39,883 bases of DNA from JADHUC01 sp964617665 (GTDB taxonomy: Bacteria; Planctomycetota; Planctomycetia; Pirellulales; Pirellulaceae), in NCBI GenBank assembly GCA_964617665.1, contig CAZUAH010000072.1:1-39883 (forward strand), in the 5' to 3' direction. A program made the position numbers and the translations under genes. Below the pieces are notes generated by a model, which was not told the origin of the DNA, made no database searches, and saw nothing but the letters and a program-made list of their open reading frames with translations. Shown one piece after another: positions 8,656 through 17,936 of the stretch. Numbering within the stretch: the stretch's first letter is position 1; each line of letters starts with the position of its first letter.

Positions 8656-9702
8656 ATGACGCTCAAGCACATGATCTACGCCCAAAGAACGAACTGGGCG
8701 ATCATACGCAAGGACTTACGAGCTCGCTTTCCGTTACCGCTTCCAAAGAAGTTGAGCGTGTGGCGAAAGGGCTTCCTTGCCGAGAAGTACACGCTCTACG
8801 GCCTGGACAAGAACGACCCTCGCGACTACCTATCGGACTACCACGCGTCGATGGCACGTTGGATCAACGAGCCCTACACGGGCATTCTCAGCAACAAATT
8901 CGTATTCGAGCGGTGCGTTGCGGGTACCATCCGCGTTCCCAAAACATACGGCCTGATCGTCAATGGGCAGATCCATCCCACCTGCTCCAATCCGGCAATC
9001 TCCAGCGGGGAGTCGTTGCTCGACTACTGCCGTACGGCTCCACTAGTGCTCAAACCGGTGGTGGGCGGCGGCGGAGCCGGTGTGCTCCTGCTCGACGCCA
9101 CAAGCGGCCAACTCGAATGCAACCGGAAGCCAGCCGAGGCGGAGACACTGATCAAGCAGTTGGGTCAACTCGACGATTATCTGATTAGCGAATTCATGTC
9201 GCAGGGGGGGTTCTCGCGACAGCTTAACCCGGCGACAACCAATACGCTTCGCATCCTAACCATTTGGGACGGAAGCGACAGCGGCCCCTGTATCGTGAGA
9301 GCCGTCCATCGCATCGGCAACAGCACCTCGGCACCGCACGACAACTTCACGCGCGGTGGTTTGAGTTCCATCATCGACTTGCAGACCGGTGTCTTGGGGC
9401 CGGCCGCGACGCACCCGAAGACTACTACCCTGAAATGGCACGAGACCCATCCGGACACGGGATTCCGCTTCGCGGGGCTGCAGATTCCCGACTGGCCTGC
9501 GATTGTCGACAAGATCACGCATGCCGTCGCACGGCTCCCCTTCCTGGCATGTGTCGGATGGGACATCATGCTGACCGACGACGGCTTCTGCGCAATCGAA
9601 GGCAACCACCATCCCGATCCCGACGTCCTCCAATGCCATGGTGGGCTTCTGAAAGACGAACGGATACGTCGTTTCTACGAAGATCACGGAGTCGTTCACT
9701 AG
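8656..9702 (+). CDS. Sugar-transfer-associated ATP-grasp protein
   Basis: About 348 aa. The ATP-grasp glycine-rich loop PLVLKPVVGGGGAGV is at residues 129-143 with Lys133. The C-terminal metal-binding segment CVGWDIMLTDDGFCAIEGN, ending in Glu and Asn, is typical of the sugar-transfer-associated ATP-grasp family (PF14397). Members of the superfamily join a carboxylate to an amine through an acyl phosphate, and this family occurs in polysaccharide clusters. The ribosome binding site GGGAGAAGAG directly precedes the ATG at 8656. With CapA, AsnB and a second ATP-grasp gene around it, it may attach an amino acid or similar group to a uronic acid. Substrates are unknown. Confidence 0.85.
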   Translation: MTLKHMIYAQRTNWAIIRKDLRARFPLPLPKKLSVWRKGFLAEKYTLYGLDKNDPRDYLSDYHASMARWINEPYTGILSNKFVFERCVAGTIRVPKTYGLIVNGQIHPTCSNPAISSGESLLDYCRTAPLVLKPVVGGGGAGVLLLDATSGQLECNRKPAEAETLIKQLGQLDDYLISEFMSQGGFSRQLNPATTNTLRILTIWDGSDSGPCIVRAVHRIGNSTSAPHDNFTRGGLSSIIDLQTGVLGPAATHPKTTTLKWHETHPDTGFRFAGLQIPDWPAIVDKITHAVARLPFLACVGWDIMLTDDGFCAIEGNHHPDPDVLQCHGGLLKDERIRRFYEDHGVVH

Positions 9703-9754
9703 CGGCAATTAACGGCAGCCCCCTTGCGTCACGATGCCCCGGAGGCGGGAGACC

Positions 9755-11755
9755 ATGTGCGGAATAGTCGGCTACTACAACCTTGATCAAGCCCCCGCTT
9801 GCCCGGATACAATTGCGCGCATGATGCGAATTCAGCGTCACCGAGGCCCTGACGACAATGGCCTACGGCTGTTCTCGCTCAAGGAAGGAAGCTCGCGCGA
9901 AGTGGGCCCCGGCACTACTGGGCTCGACGCCGCTGGCGTGTACGAAGGAGCAGTGGGCTTCAATCGTCTTGCCATTCTGGACCTGTCCAAACAGGGCCAT
10001 CAACCGATGTGCAATCGGTACGAGAGCATCTTCATTACGTTCAATGGCGAGGTTTACAACGCGTTTGACTACCGCAAAGAACTCGAGGCAACTGGCTACG
10101 AATTCCGAAGCCGGACCGACACGGAAGTGATTCTCCACCTCTATGAACACCTCGGATTCGAGGCGATGCTCGACCGTTTGAACGGGATGTTCGCAGTCTG
10201 CATCGTGGATCTGAATCAGCGATGCATGTACCTCGCGCGAGATCACTTCGGCATTAAGCCGCTGTACTGGAGCGAATGCGGCAACACCTTCCTCTACTCC
10301 TCAGAGATCAAGTCGTTTCTCGAACACCCTAGCTTCACGCCCGAACTGGATCCGGGACGTGTGGACGAATACCTGGCATTTCGCTATTGCGCGAATGAAG
10401 GGACCTTGTTTCGCGGCGTTCGGCAACTCCAGCCGGGCCATATGCTTCGCGTTTCGCCCGAAGGCATCGAAGAGAAGCAGTATTGGGAAATCGAGGATTC
10501 TCCGTCCGAACCCTGTGATCGTGAATCAGATCTTGTATCACAATTGGAACAGCGGTTGGCGGACAGTGTGGAGCGTCAGCTCATTAGCGACGTCAAGTTG
10601 GGATGCCAGCTCTCCGGTGGTATCGACTCGTCGCTCGTGACCGCCTACGCCCGACAGAGATGCAACGCGGACATGGAGACGTTCTCCATCGTCTTTCAGG
10701 ACCCGAAGTACACGGAGGACCATTGGATCTCCCAAGCGGCAACGGCGACCGGCGTTCACAGCCATCGGTATATGCTCAGCATTTCCGACATCCTGGAGTC
10801 GCTCGAGACGGCCACTTGGCATCTCGATCAACCGCTCAGTCTTCCCAACTGCCTGGGAATCTACCTCCTGGCCGAAAGATCCAAAGAGCTGGTCACCGTT
10901 TTGCTGAGCGGCGAGGGCGCCGATGAACTCATGGGAGGATACGGTCGCTATCACGATGCCCGGCTGCGGGAACGAATCGCCCCGTACTTCGGCCTCTTGC
11001 GGCATATCCCGCGTGTCGGCAACCGCCTGCAAACGAAATTCCAAATGGACCGCACTCCCCATGACCGGATTATCCTCTCGTCGGTCGCCAGCACTGCGGC
11101 AGACCTGCGCGCATTGCGTCCCGAGATCGATTGGGACGCCACGCTCCGACCCCGCCGCGAGTTCATCGAGACCATCTCTTCGACCGGGCTGAGCGCGTTT
11201 CTGAAGTACGACATGCGCACTTACATGGTCGATCTGCTCGTGCGACAGGACAAGATGACCATGGCGCACGCCATGGAGAACCGTGTTCCCTTCCTGGATC
11301 GGGATCTCGTCACTTTCGTTCGCGGCCTAGCGGACGGGCGGCTCGTGGGCAATGCGATGGCTCGAAACCGGGGTTACAGCCGCAACACGAAGCTCCTTCT
11401 CAAGCAGCTCGCGGAACGCGTCTTCTCCACAGACTTCGTCTATCGTGAAAAGTGCGGTTTCCCCTTGCCACTGGATCGTTTCTTCCAAGACCCCGGATTC
11501 GTCTCCTACATGGAAGACGCGATCATGCCTGGGATTCGCAGTCGTGGAATATTCCAGGCCGACGTCGTTGAGCGTTGGTGGAGACAGCTGACGCACAGTG
11601 ACCGCAAGATCGGCAAGAAGCTCTGGGTTGCTGTTGCCTTTGAGATCTGGGCTCAGACCTACCTCGACAAGAGGATGCCGCAGTCGTCGCACGACAGCCA
11701 CAACGCACACGGACGATCTACAGAGTGCTTTGGCCAATCGTCGCGGTCATCTTGA
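9755..11755 (+). CDS. asnB: Asparagine synthase (glutamine-hydrolysing) family amidotransferase
   Basis: About 666 aa. The N-terminal class II glutaminase domain starts with MCGIVGYY, with the nucleophile Cys2 exposed after Met removal. FNGEVYN and RTDTEV follow in the same domain. The ATP-pyrophosphatase motif SGGIDSS is at residues 287-293. An upstream ATG at 9734 would bury Cys2, and GGAGGCGGGAG lies just before 9755, so the start is clear. In polysaccharide loci such proteins (for example WbpS-like) convert a uronic acid carboxylate to an amide, which would suit a ManNAcA- or GalA-containing polymer. Plain asparagine synthesis cannot be excluded. It lies between two ATP-grasp genes on the same strand. 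Confidence 0.9.
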   Translation: MCGIVGYYNLDQAPACPDTIARMMRIQRHRGPDDNGLRLFSLKEGSSREVGPGTTGLDAAGVYEGAVGFNRLAILDLSKQGHQPMCNRYESIFITFNGEVYNAFDYRKELEATGYEFRSRTDTEVILHLYEHLGFEAMLDRLNGMFAVCIVDLNQRCMYLARDHFGIKPLYWSECGNTFLYSSEIKSFLEHPSFTPELDPGRVDEYLAFRYCANEGTLFRGVRQLQPGHMLRVSPEGIEEKQYWEIEDSPSEPCDRESDLVSQLEQRLADSVERQLISDVKLGCQLSGGIDSSLVTAYARQRCNADMETFSIVFQDPKYTEDHWISQAATATGVHSHRYMLSISDILESLETATWHLDQPLSLPNCLGIYLLAERSKELVTVLLSGEGADELMGGYGRYHDARLRERIAPYFGLLRHIPRVGNRLQTKFQMDRTPHDRIILSSVASTAADLRALRPEIDWDATLRPRREFIETISSTGLSAFLKYDMRTYMVDLLVRQDKMTMAHAMENRVPFLDRDLVTFVRGLADGRLVGNAMARNRGYSRNTKLLLKQLAERVFSTDFVYREKCGFPLPLDRFFQDPGFVSYMEDAIMPGIRSRGIFQADVVERWWRQLTHSDRKIGKKLWVAVAFEIWAQTYLDKRMPQSSHDSHNAHGRSTECFGQSSRSS

Positions 11756-11819
11756 GAACTAGCCTATCGCAATCCTTGTGTCGCTTCACCCAGGCAGCAT
11801 TAGAGTCAGGTTTCCGCCA

Positions 11820-12914
11820 ATGTCTTTCGCATCACAAGTTCACAAGTGGGCGCCGTTCCTCACTCGCCGGCTCTCCGCCGCACGCGGACGGATTTGGCGA
11901 GCCAGAAACCCGTATAGGGATGAGGGCAGTGAGTGGTATGCGAACGGCGGAAGTGAATTCACTCTCGGAATCATCAACGAGTTCTGGCATCTGCACTGGC
12001 CGTACATCGCGGCTTGCCGCGATCTAGGCGTTTCCTACAAAGTTCTTGACATTTCGCGGCCCGACTGGCTGGAAGTACTGGGAGACTCGGGCTGCGACGC
12101 GTTTGTGTGCTGGCCTTCAGTTCAGTATAAGCCCTGGAAGGAGATGTTCGACGAACGACTGAAGGCCTTTTCCCTTGTCGACAATCGGATTGTCTACCCA
12201 AACCTCGAGTCGCTCTGGATATGGGAAAGTAAGCGGCGGATGAACTATTGGCTGAGCACGCACGACGTGCCGCACCCCATGACGTGGGTCTTCCATGAAG
12301 AGGAGGCTGCCCAGCGATTCGTCTCCGAGTGCCATCTCCCCGTCGTATTCAAGAGCGATATGGGCTCGGGAGCCTCGGGTGTGCATGTCTTCCAGGACCG
12401 GGGATCGCTGCGAAGGCATACGCGTCGATGCTTCTCGCGAGGCTATACCACCAGCCGGCGATTCGCCTTGGACCGGGAGCATGGCAGCGTCGTTTTCCAG
12501 GAGTACTTGTCCGATGTCCGCGAGTGGAGAGTAGTGCGTATTGGCGATTCTTTCTTTGCGTACGAAAAAGCCAAGAAAGGCGAGTTTCACAGCGGCTCGA
12601 AGGAGTTCCTCTACGGCCGTCCCAGTGATGAGTTGCTTGATCTGGCCCGTCAAGTATCGGAGCAGGGTGGGTTCGACAGCATTGACATCGATGTGTTCGT
12701 CACGCCAGACGGAAGGATGTTCATCAACGAGTTGCAGGCCCTATTTGGCCAATCGGGATCCCGCGAAATCTGTCGTGTCGACGGGGACACGGGAAGGATG
12801 GTTTGGAATGACAACAACAAGACGTGGGAATTCGACCCCGGCACGTATTGCATGAACTACATGTGCAATTTGCGTGTGAAGAGCCTCCTTTCCCGCCTGA
12901 GCAAACAGCGTTGA
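11820..12914 (+). CDS. ATP-grasp domain protein (RimK/carboxylate-amine ligase like)
   Basis: About 364 aa. The central domain shows LPVVFKSDMGSGASGVHVF, an ATP-grasp lysine and glycine-rich loop, then VVFQEYL, EWRVVRIGDSFFAYEK, and the metal-binding FDSIDIDVFVTPDGRMFINELQALFG with Asp, Glu and nearby Gln. The usual Asn after the last Glu (ExN) is shared: INELQ. It is unlike the gene at 8656 and so is a different subfamily. The start could be GTG 11778 or ATG 11820; the latter has GTCAGG about 10 bases upstream and is preferred. It probably forms an amide or ester bond in a precursor or polymer. The partner substrate is unknown. Confidence 0.78.
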   Translation: MSFASQVHKWAPFLTRRLSAARGRIWRARNPYRDEGSEWYANGGSEFTLGIINEFWHLHWPYIAACRDLGVSYKVLDISRPDWLEVLGDSGCDAFVCWPSVQYKPWKEMFDERLKAFSLVDNRIVYPNLESLWIWESKRRMNYWLSTHDVPHPMTWVFHEEEAAQRFVSECHLPVVFKSDMGSGASGVHVFQDRGSLRRHTRRCFSRGYTTSRRFALDREHGSVVFQEYLSDVREWRVVRIGDSFFAYEKAKKGEFHSGSKEFLYGRPSDELLDLARQVSEQGGFDSIDIDVFVTPDGRMFINELQALFGQSGSREICRVDGDTGRMVWNDNNKTWEFDPGTYCMNYMCNLRVKSLLSRLSKQR

Positions 12915-13004
12915 GGCGGCGATCGACGATTGGTCTACGCCTTCCCTCCTACTGAAAGGGATCGTCCCTCAGCCATCCCCTGCACCCAACAGAGTTGGTC
13001 TCCA

Positions 13005-13016
13005 GAGGATATCCTC
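13005..13016. repeat. 12-bp perfect palindrome
   Basis: GAGGATATCCTC reads the same on both strands and lies in the 176-base gap before the glycosyltransferase gene at 13091. It could be a protein site; a small AGGGA/TCCCT hairpin is also present at 12957-12969. No other evidence for function. Confidence 0.3.
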
Positions 13017-13090
13017 CAGCACGAACGGGCCCCTTGTGACGCGGACAAGCGAATCTGCCAATCTACACTCGAGACACTTGTAAACACCCA

Positions 13091-14230
13091 GTGACGTTGC
13101 AGTTGATGACACCCCCCCCCCAAGAGCGCGTTCTCATCGCAACAAACCCTCTCAACCACGACGGTGGCGTCGTAAACTATTATCGGGTTTTCTTGCGCCG
13201 GTTCGAAAGCGAGGAGCTGGAGCTTGTCCACCACACGTTCGGTTCGCGCATGGAGCACTATTATTCCCCCCTTAAGAAGCGGCTGTTGTATCCATTTTGC
13301 TACGTCTGGGACTACCTCCGGTTCCTCTGGAGGCTTCTTACGGACCGTCGCACTCGGATTGTCCAGGTCAGCCCGTCCCTGATCCCCGTGCCTTTAGTGC
13401 GAGACGGTCTGGTCTTGCTGGGAGCTAGGCTTTTCCGCCGCCGCACGATTGTCTTCTATCGAGGTTGGAAACCCAACGTTGTCGATGAGCTGCGGAAGCA
13501 TCGCTACCTCCGCTGGCTTTTCGGTCTGGTCTACGGACGTTGCGACTGCTCCATCGTTCTCGCGGAGCGTTTCAAGGGGGAGTTGGACGAATTGTGCGCC
13601 CCGCATCATGATATCGAAGTCACCACAACCATGACCGAGAAGGAGGCGTTTCTTCCACCCGCCAATCGGACCGGCGAGAAACCACGGTTCCTCTTCCTTG
13701 GACGCGTTTCGCAACTGAAAGGAATCGGCGAACTCATCGAAGCGGCCCGTCTTCTGCAATCGGCGGGGCACGAATTCGACCTCGACATCGTCGGCCATGG
13801 TGACCGCCCGGGTGTATTGGAGGGATACCAGAAGACGGTGCACGAAAACCAACTCACAGATTTTGTCCACTTCCGCGGCCGCCTCACGGGTGAGGAGAAG
13901 TTCCGGGCTTATGCGGAATCGGACATCTACGTATTTCCGTCGTGGACGGAAGGCTGCCCGACCAGCGTTCTCGAGGCGTTGGTCGCGGGTCTATACATAC
14001 TTTCTACCGATGTCGGCGCGTTGGCGGAGATCATCGAGAATGACCGGAACGGACAGATTGTCCAACTCCGGTCGGCCGAGGACTTGGCCGCAAAGATGGC
14101 TTCGGCCTGCGGACGCATCGAAGCGATTCGGTCGCAACGTCGGCAGATTGCCGAAGTGAGCTGTGCCCGATTCGACGTGGAGAACATCATTCGGCAATTC
14201 ACCGCAATATACACTCGTATACTACGGTAA
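13091..14230 (+). CDS. GT4 family glycosyltransferase
   Basis: About 379 aa with a GT-B fold pattern. An N-terminal Rossmann half starts VLIATNPLNHDGGVVNYYR; the C-terminal half has PRFLFLGRVSQLKGIGELIEA and the donor-binding EGCPTSVLEALVAG (EX7E) followed by STDVGALAEII. It would transfer a sugar from a nucleotide donor to a lipid-linked intermediate at the cytoplasmic face. Starts GTG 13091 and ATG 13106 are possible. A run of ten C lies immediately after the second start (13112-13121), encoding Pro-Pro-Pro; slippage in it would shift the frame near the N-terminus. Donor and acceptor unknown. Confidence 0.88.
   Translation: MTLQLMTPPPQERVLIATNPLNHDGGVVNYYRVFLRRFESEELELVHHTFGSRMEHYYSPLKKRLLYPFCYVWDYLRFLWRLLTDRRTRIVQVSPSLIPVPLVRDGLVLLGARLFRRRTIVFYRGWKPNVVDELRKHRYLRWLFGLVYGRCDCSIVLAERFKGELDELCAPHHDIEVTTTMTEKEAFLPPANRTGEKPRFLFLGRVSQLKGIGELIEAARLLQSAGHEFDLDIVGHGDRPGVLEGYQKTVHENQLTDFVHFRGRLTGEEKFRAYAESDIYVFPSWTEGCPTSVLEALVAGLYILSTDVGALAEIIENDRNGQIVQLRSAEDLAAKMASACGRIEAIRSQRRQIAEVSCARFDVENIIRQFTAIYTRILR
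13112..13121 (+). repeat. Homopolymer C10 at the start of a glycosyltransferase gene
   Basis: Ten consecutive C follow ATGACA at 13106-13111. As read here the frame is open. A change of one or two bases would destroy the frame for the whole enzyme, the arrangement used in phase-variable surface genes. It could equally be a chance run. Confidence 0.6.
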
Positions 14231-14252
14231 CCAACCTACGCGAAAGTGAACC

Positions 14253-15518
14253 ATGGCGAGTTCTAAGAAGATCTACATCGTAGGACCGACAGAATCCGTC
14301 TTAACCAAACGAGGCAATCGCCATCCTAGCCTCGCCGCTTTCTTGGTGCGCGAAGGATATGACCTGGAGTACGTCACCTCTGACTTCTACCATGCCGAGA
14401 AGCGGTGGTTCTCCAAGACCGAAATCGAAGAAGGCCGCCAAAAGGCCACCTACAAGCTCACCGTAAAGCACTGCATTGGCTATATGTCAAACGTGTCGGT
14501 GCGCCGAGTCATCTCCAATTCCTTTCTGTCGCTCTCGTTCTTCTTATATCTGCTGCCACGTCTCAACCGGCAGACAGTTCTGATCCTGCCGTCACGCCCG
14601 GTTGAGATGATGCTCGCGGCGGCCGTGCTGCGAATCGTGCGGGGAACATCGGTCCTGTTGGATATACGGGACGTGTGGCCCGATGGCCTAGTCCTTCGCG
14701 ATCGCACGCGACGATTCGCTTTCAACACGTATTGCCACGTGTACCTCTATCCCTCACTGCGATTTCTCGATAAATTTGTCCACGTCGCGCCTTCGTTTGT
14801 CGATTGGCTGCATCGCTACGCACCACGCAAGGACTCGGTATTCGTACCGCTGGGTTACGACCGTGATCGTTGGGAATCGATCGCGCAACGCCGTACGGGG
14901 CCGAAGGAACCTATCGACCTGGTGTGCGTGGCGATGCTGCAGCACCTGATCGACGTGATGCCCGTGCTGCAAGCAATCAACGGCGACGAGCGATTTCGGC
15001 TTACACTCATCGGTGACGACGGACAGGGAGAGCGATACGCCGAAGTGGTCGACTACATCGAGAAGAACCATATGGAGAATGTCACGATCGTTGGACGACT
15101 CTCGCCCGACGAAGTCGTGAGATACCTGAACCGCATGGACATTGGCGTGGTGCCGATGATCTCCAGTTCCATTCCCAACAAAGTATTTGACTACATCGCT
15201 GCCCGTCTGCCGCTTCTCGTCCTCGGTGAAAACGATTGCGCGGATCTTGTCGAGGAAATGGGGATCGGCTGGAGTTGCAGTTACGACGAATCAGGCGTGA
15301 GAGCCCAGTTGGCCGACGTTGACACGAGCGCCATCCGCGCCGCGCGAGAGCACGTCGCCGCCGTACGCGACCGATTCGGTCGCGATCATCTCTTTCGGAG
15401 CGTCGTTGACGTTATTGAATCAGGTGTGTCTCGCGGATTGCCCGCCAACTTCCTTGCGGACAGTTCGGAATTGACAGCCTTTGCCGCTCAGCAGTCGCCA
15501 GAACGGAGAGTCGCCTAA
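14253..15518 (+). CDS. GT4-like glycosyltransferase
   Basis: About 421 aa. The N-terminus has IYIVGPTES and a segment HPSLAAFLVREGYDLEYVTS; the middle holds LLDIRDVWPDGLVL, a motif common in WbuB-like GT4 enzymes. The C-terminal half has LTLIGDDGQGERYAEV, VTIVGRLSPDEVVRYL and IPNKVFDYIAARLPLLVLG, the donor-binding region (NK..EY/DY). The start is ATG 14253, 22 bases after the preceding glycosyltransferase stop, so the two are probably co-transcribed. It should add one sugar of the repeat unit. Specificity unknown. Confidence 0.85.
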   Translation: MASSKKIYIVGPTESVLTKRGNRHPSLAAFLVREGYDLEYVTSDFYHAEKRWFSKTEIEEGRQKATYKLTVKHCIGYMSNVSVRRVISNSFLSLSFFLYLLPRLNRQTVLILPSRPVEMMLAAAVLRIVRGTSVLLDIRDVWPDGLVLRDRTRRFAFNTYCHVYLYPSLRFLDKFVHVAPSFVDWLHRYAPRKDSVFVPLGYDRDRWESIAQRRTGPKEPIDLVCVAMLQHLIDVMPVLQAINGDERFRLTLIGDDGQGERYAEVVDYIEKNHMENVTIVGRLSPDEVVRYLNRMDIGVVPMISSSIPNKVFDYIAARLPLLVLGENDCADLVEEMGIGWSCSYDESGVRAQLADVDTSAIRAAREHVAAVRDRFGRDHLFRSVVDVIESGVSRGLPANFLADSSELTAFAAQQSPERRVA

Positions 15519-15725
15519 CCAATACCTTCCGAAGCGGCACGACCTTCCACACTGCGATTGCATTCGAACATGGCTCACGCCACCGCAACCAAAGGCCTGC
15601 GCCCCCGGCGACCGATCGTTGGCGCTGTGCCAGAGTCTCCCCCGGCCCCCTGTTGGCAAGCGAGGTAGTGAGACCTTCAGACAATACAATGTACCAGCCT
15701 AGAGAACTTTGCGAGGAATTGAATC

Positions 15726-17936
15726 ATGGACCAGCTCACACAACAGCTCAAATCCGGTGAGATGCAGATTCGCGAAGTACCGATGCCTGTCGTAGCAGCC
15801 GGCACGGTGCTGGTGCGCAACCACTTCTCTCTGATCAGCGCTGGCACTGAGGGCTCGACGGTCAAGAGCGCGCGGAAGAGCCTCCTGGGCAAAGCCAAGG
15901 AGCGGCCCGAACAAGTACGGCAGGTACTGGAGACGCTGAAGACACAGGGGCCAATTCAGACGTTTCGGGCCGTGATGAAGAAACTCGACGCCTACTCGCC
16001 GTTGGGATACAGCTCGGCCGGCGAGGTCGTGGAGGTCGGTTTGGGGGCAACCGGCTTCACCCCAGGGGACAGGGTGGCGTGTGCCGGTGTGGGATACGCC
16101 AACCATGCCGAAGTTGTGGCCGTGCCCGCGAACCTCTGCGTCAAGTTGCCCGCGGATGCCGACCTGAAGCGAGCCGCCTACAACACATTGGGGGCGATCG
16201 CTTTGCAGGGCGTCCGGCAAGCCGACCTGCGTCTGGGCGAAAACTGTGCCGTGATTGGACTAGGGTTGCTTGGGCAGCTCACTTGCCTAATGCTCCGCGC
16301 CAGCGGCGTGCGGACACTCGGAATCGACGTCGACTCCAGTGCCGTGGAAATTGCCCGTAAGAACGCCGCCGACCTCGCTTGGCCGCGATCCGCACCGGGT
16401 GTTGCGGAAGAGATTCAGGCAGCAACCGGTGGCCTTGGTGTCGACGCCGTCATCATCACGGCAGGTACTTCAAGCCTGGATCCTATCAATCTTGCCGGCC
16501 AAATCTCGCGAAAGAAGGGGCGAGTCGTCGTAGTCGGCGCCGTACCTACGGGTTTCGACCGCGAGTCGTACTATCAGAAGGAACTCGACCTGCGTATGTC
16601 CTGCTCGTACGGTCCGGGCCGTTACGATCCCGCCTACGAGGAGAAAGGGATCGACTACCCGGCGCCCTACGTTCGATGGACGGAAAACCGAAACATGAAG
16701 GCGTTTCAGGAACTGGTGCACGCGGGAAGTGTCAGTCTGGACTATCTGACGACACACGAGTTCAGCCTTGCGGATGCTTCCAGAGCCTACGATCTGATCG
16801 TGAATCGCACCGAGCCGTTTCTAGGTATCGTGCTGAAGTACGATCTGGATAGCCCGCTCGAACGACGCCCCGTCGTTGTTCGTGAGTCTCGCCCGGCCGC
16901 TGGGGTCGGGATCGCGTTCATCGGCGCGGGAAGCTACGCCCAAGGCAACCTGCTTCCACATATTCCGAGAAGCGACGGCCAAGTCGTCTGCAAAGGAGTT
17001 ATGTCGCGTTCGGGAACGACGTCGAGAAGGGTCGCGGAGCGGCATGGATTCGAGTTCTGCACGTCTGATCCGTCAGACGTCCTTGACAATCAAGAAATCA
17101 ACACGGTCTTCATCGCCACTCGTCACGACTCGCATGCTGACTATGTGCTGAAATCGCTCGACGCCGGGAAGCACGTGTTCGTAGAGAAACCACTCTGTTT
17201 GAACTTGCAGGAACTTGGCGAAATCGAGAACCTCTATCGTCAGAAGACCGAACAGCAACTGGTGGTGGGCTTCAATCGCCGATTTTCCTCTCTCGTGACC
17301 CGTCTCAAAGAACGAATAGGTAACGGGCCATGTTCCATGGTTTATCGAATCAACGCCGGCGCGATCCCCGCGGATCATTGGATTCAAGATGCAAACCTTG
17401 GCGGCGGCCGAATCGTAGGTGAGGCATGTCACTTCATAGACCTACTAGGTTTCATTTGCGGCTCCGTGCCCGTGCGTGTCTTTGCCTCCGCACTTCCAGA
17501 TCCTCAGAGCTTGAATGACACGGTCGTTATCAACATCGAATTCTCCGACGGATCCGTTGGCAACGTGTCGTACTTCGCCAATGGATCGAAGGATTTGCCC
17601 AAGGAACGCATCGAGGTACATCAATCGGGAATCAGTGCGGTCATTGAAGATTTCCGAAAACTGGTCGTCCACTCGAAACGCAAGCCGTTTCGAAAACGCC
17701 TGTTTGGCCAGGACAAAGGCCAAGCCGCCATGGTGAGATCGTTCATGCATCGCATCAAGGAGGGCGGCAGGGCGATAGTAGATCCGAGCGAGATATTCGC
17801 TGTGACGGCTTGCACGTTTGGTGTACTGGAGTCACTGCGCTCGCGCAATCCTGTCATGATTCAACCGTCTGAATGGGCCTCAAATGAAAGTACGACCTGT
17901 ACTACAGGAACTCCTGGGATACGTGGAGCGGCGTGA
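15726..17936 (+). CDS. Bi-domain oxidoreductase: MDR dehydrogenase fused to Gfo/Idh/MocA
   Basis: 736 aa with two enzymes in one chain. Residues 1-375 are a medium-chain dehydrogenase: GDRVACAG (114-121) and the NAD(P) motif GLGLLG (178-183). Residues ~393-736 are a Gfo/Idh/MocA oxidoreductase: GVGIAFIGAGSYAQGN (393-408) and EKP (487-489). Fusions of this kind are known from polysaccharide loci, where they may act on a nucleotide sugar or lipid-linked sugar. The ribosome binding site GAGGA lies before ATG 15726. The end overlaps the next gene by 53 bases. The reaction is not known. Confidence 0.9.
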   Translation: MDQLTQQLKSGEMQIREVPMPVVAAGTVLVRNHFSLISAGTEGSTVKSARKSLLGKAKERPEQVRQVLETLKTQGPIQTFRAVMKKLDAYSPLGYSSAGEVVEVGLGATGFTPGDRVACAGVGYANHAEVVAVPANLCVKLPADADLKRAAYNTLGAIALQGVRQADLRLGENCAVIGLGLLGQLTCLMLRASGVRTLGIDVDSSAVEIARKNAADLAWPRSAPGVAEEIQAATGGLGVDAVIITAGTSSLDPINLAGQISRKKGRVVVVGAVPTGFDRESYYQKELDLRMSCSYGPGRYDPAYEEKGIDYPAPYVRWTENRNMKAFQELVHAGSVSLDYLTTHEFSLADASRAYDLIVNRTEPFLGIVLKYDLDSPLERRPVVVRESRPAAGVGIAFIGAGSYAQGNLLPHIPRSDGQVVCKGVMSRSGTTSRRVAERHGFEFCTSDPSDVLDNQEINTVFIATRHDSHADYVLKSLDAGKHVFVEKPLCLNLQELGEIENLYRQKTEQQLVVGFNRRFSSLVTRLKERIGNGPCSMVYRINAGAIPADHWIQDANLGGGRIVGEACHFIDLLGFICGSVPVRVFASALPDPQSLNDTVVINIEFSDGSVGNVSYFANGSKDLPKERIEVHQSGISAVIEDFRKLVVHSKRKPFRKRLFGQDKGQAAMVRSFMHRIKEGGRAIVDPSEIFAVTACTFGVLESLRSRNPVMIQPSEWASNESTTCTTGTPGIRGAA

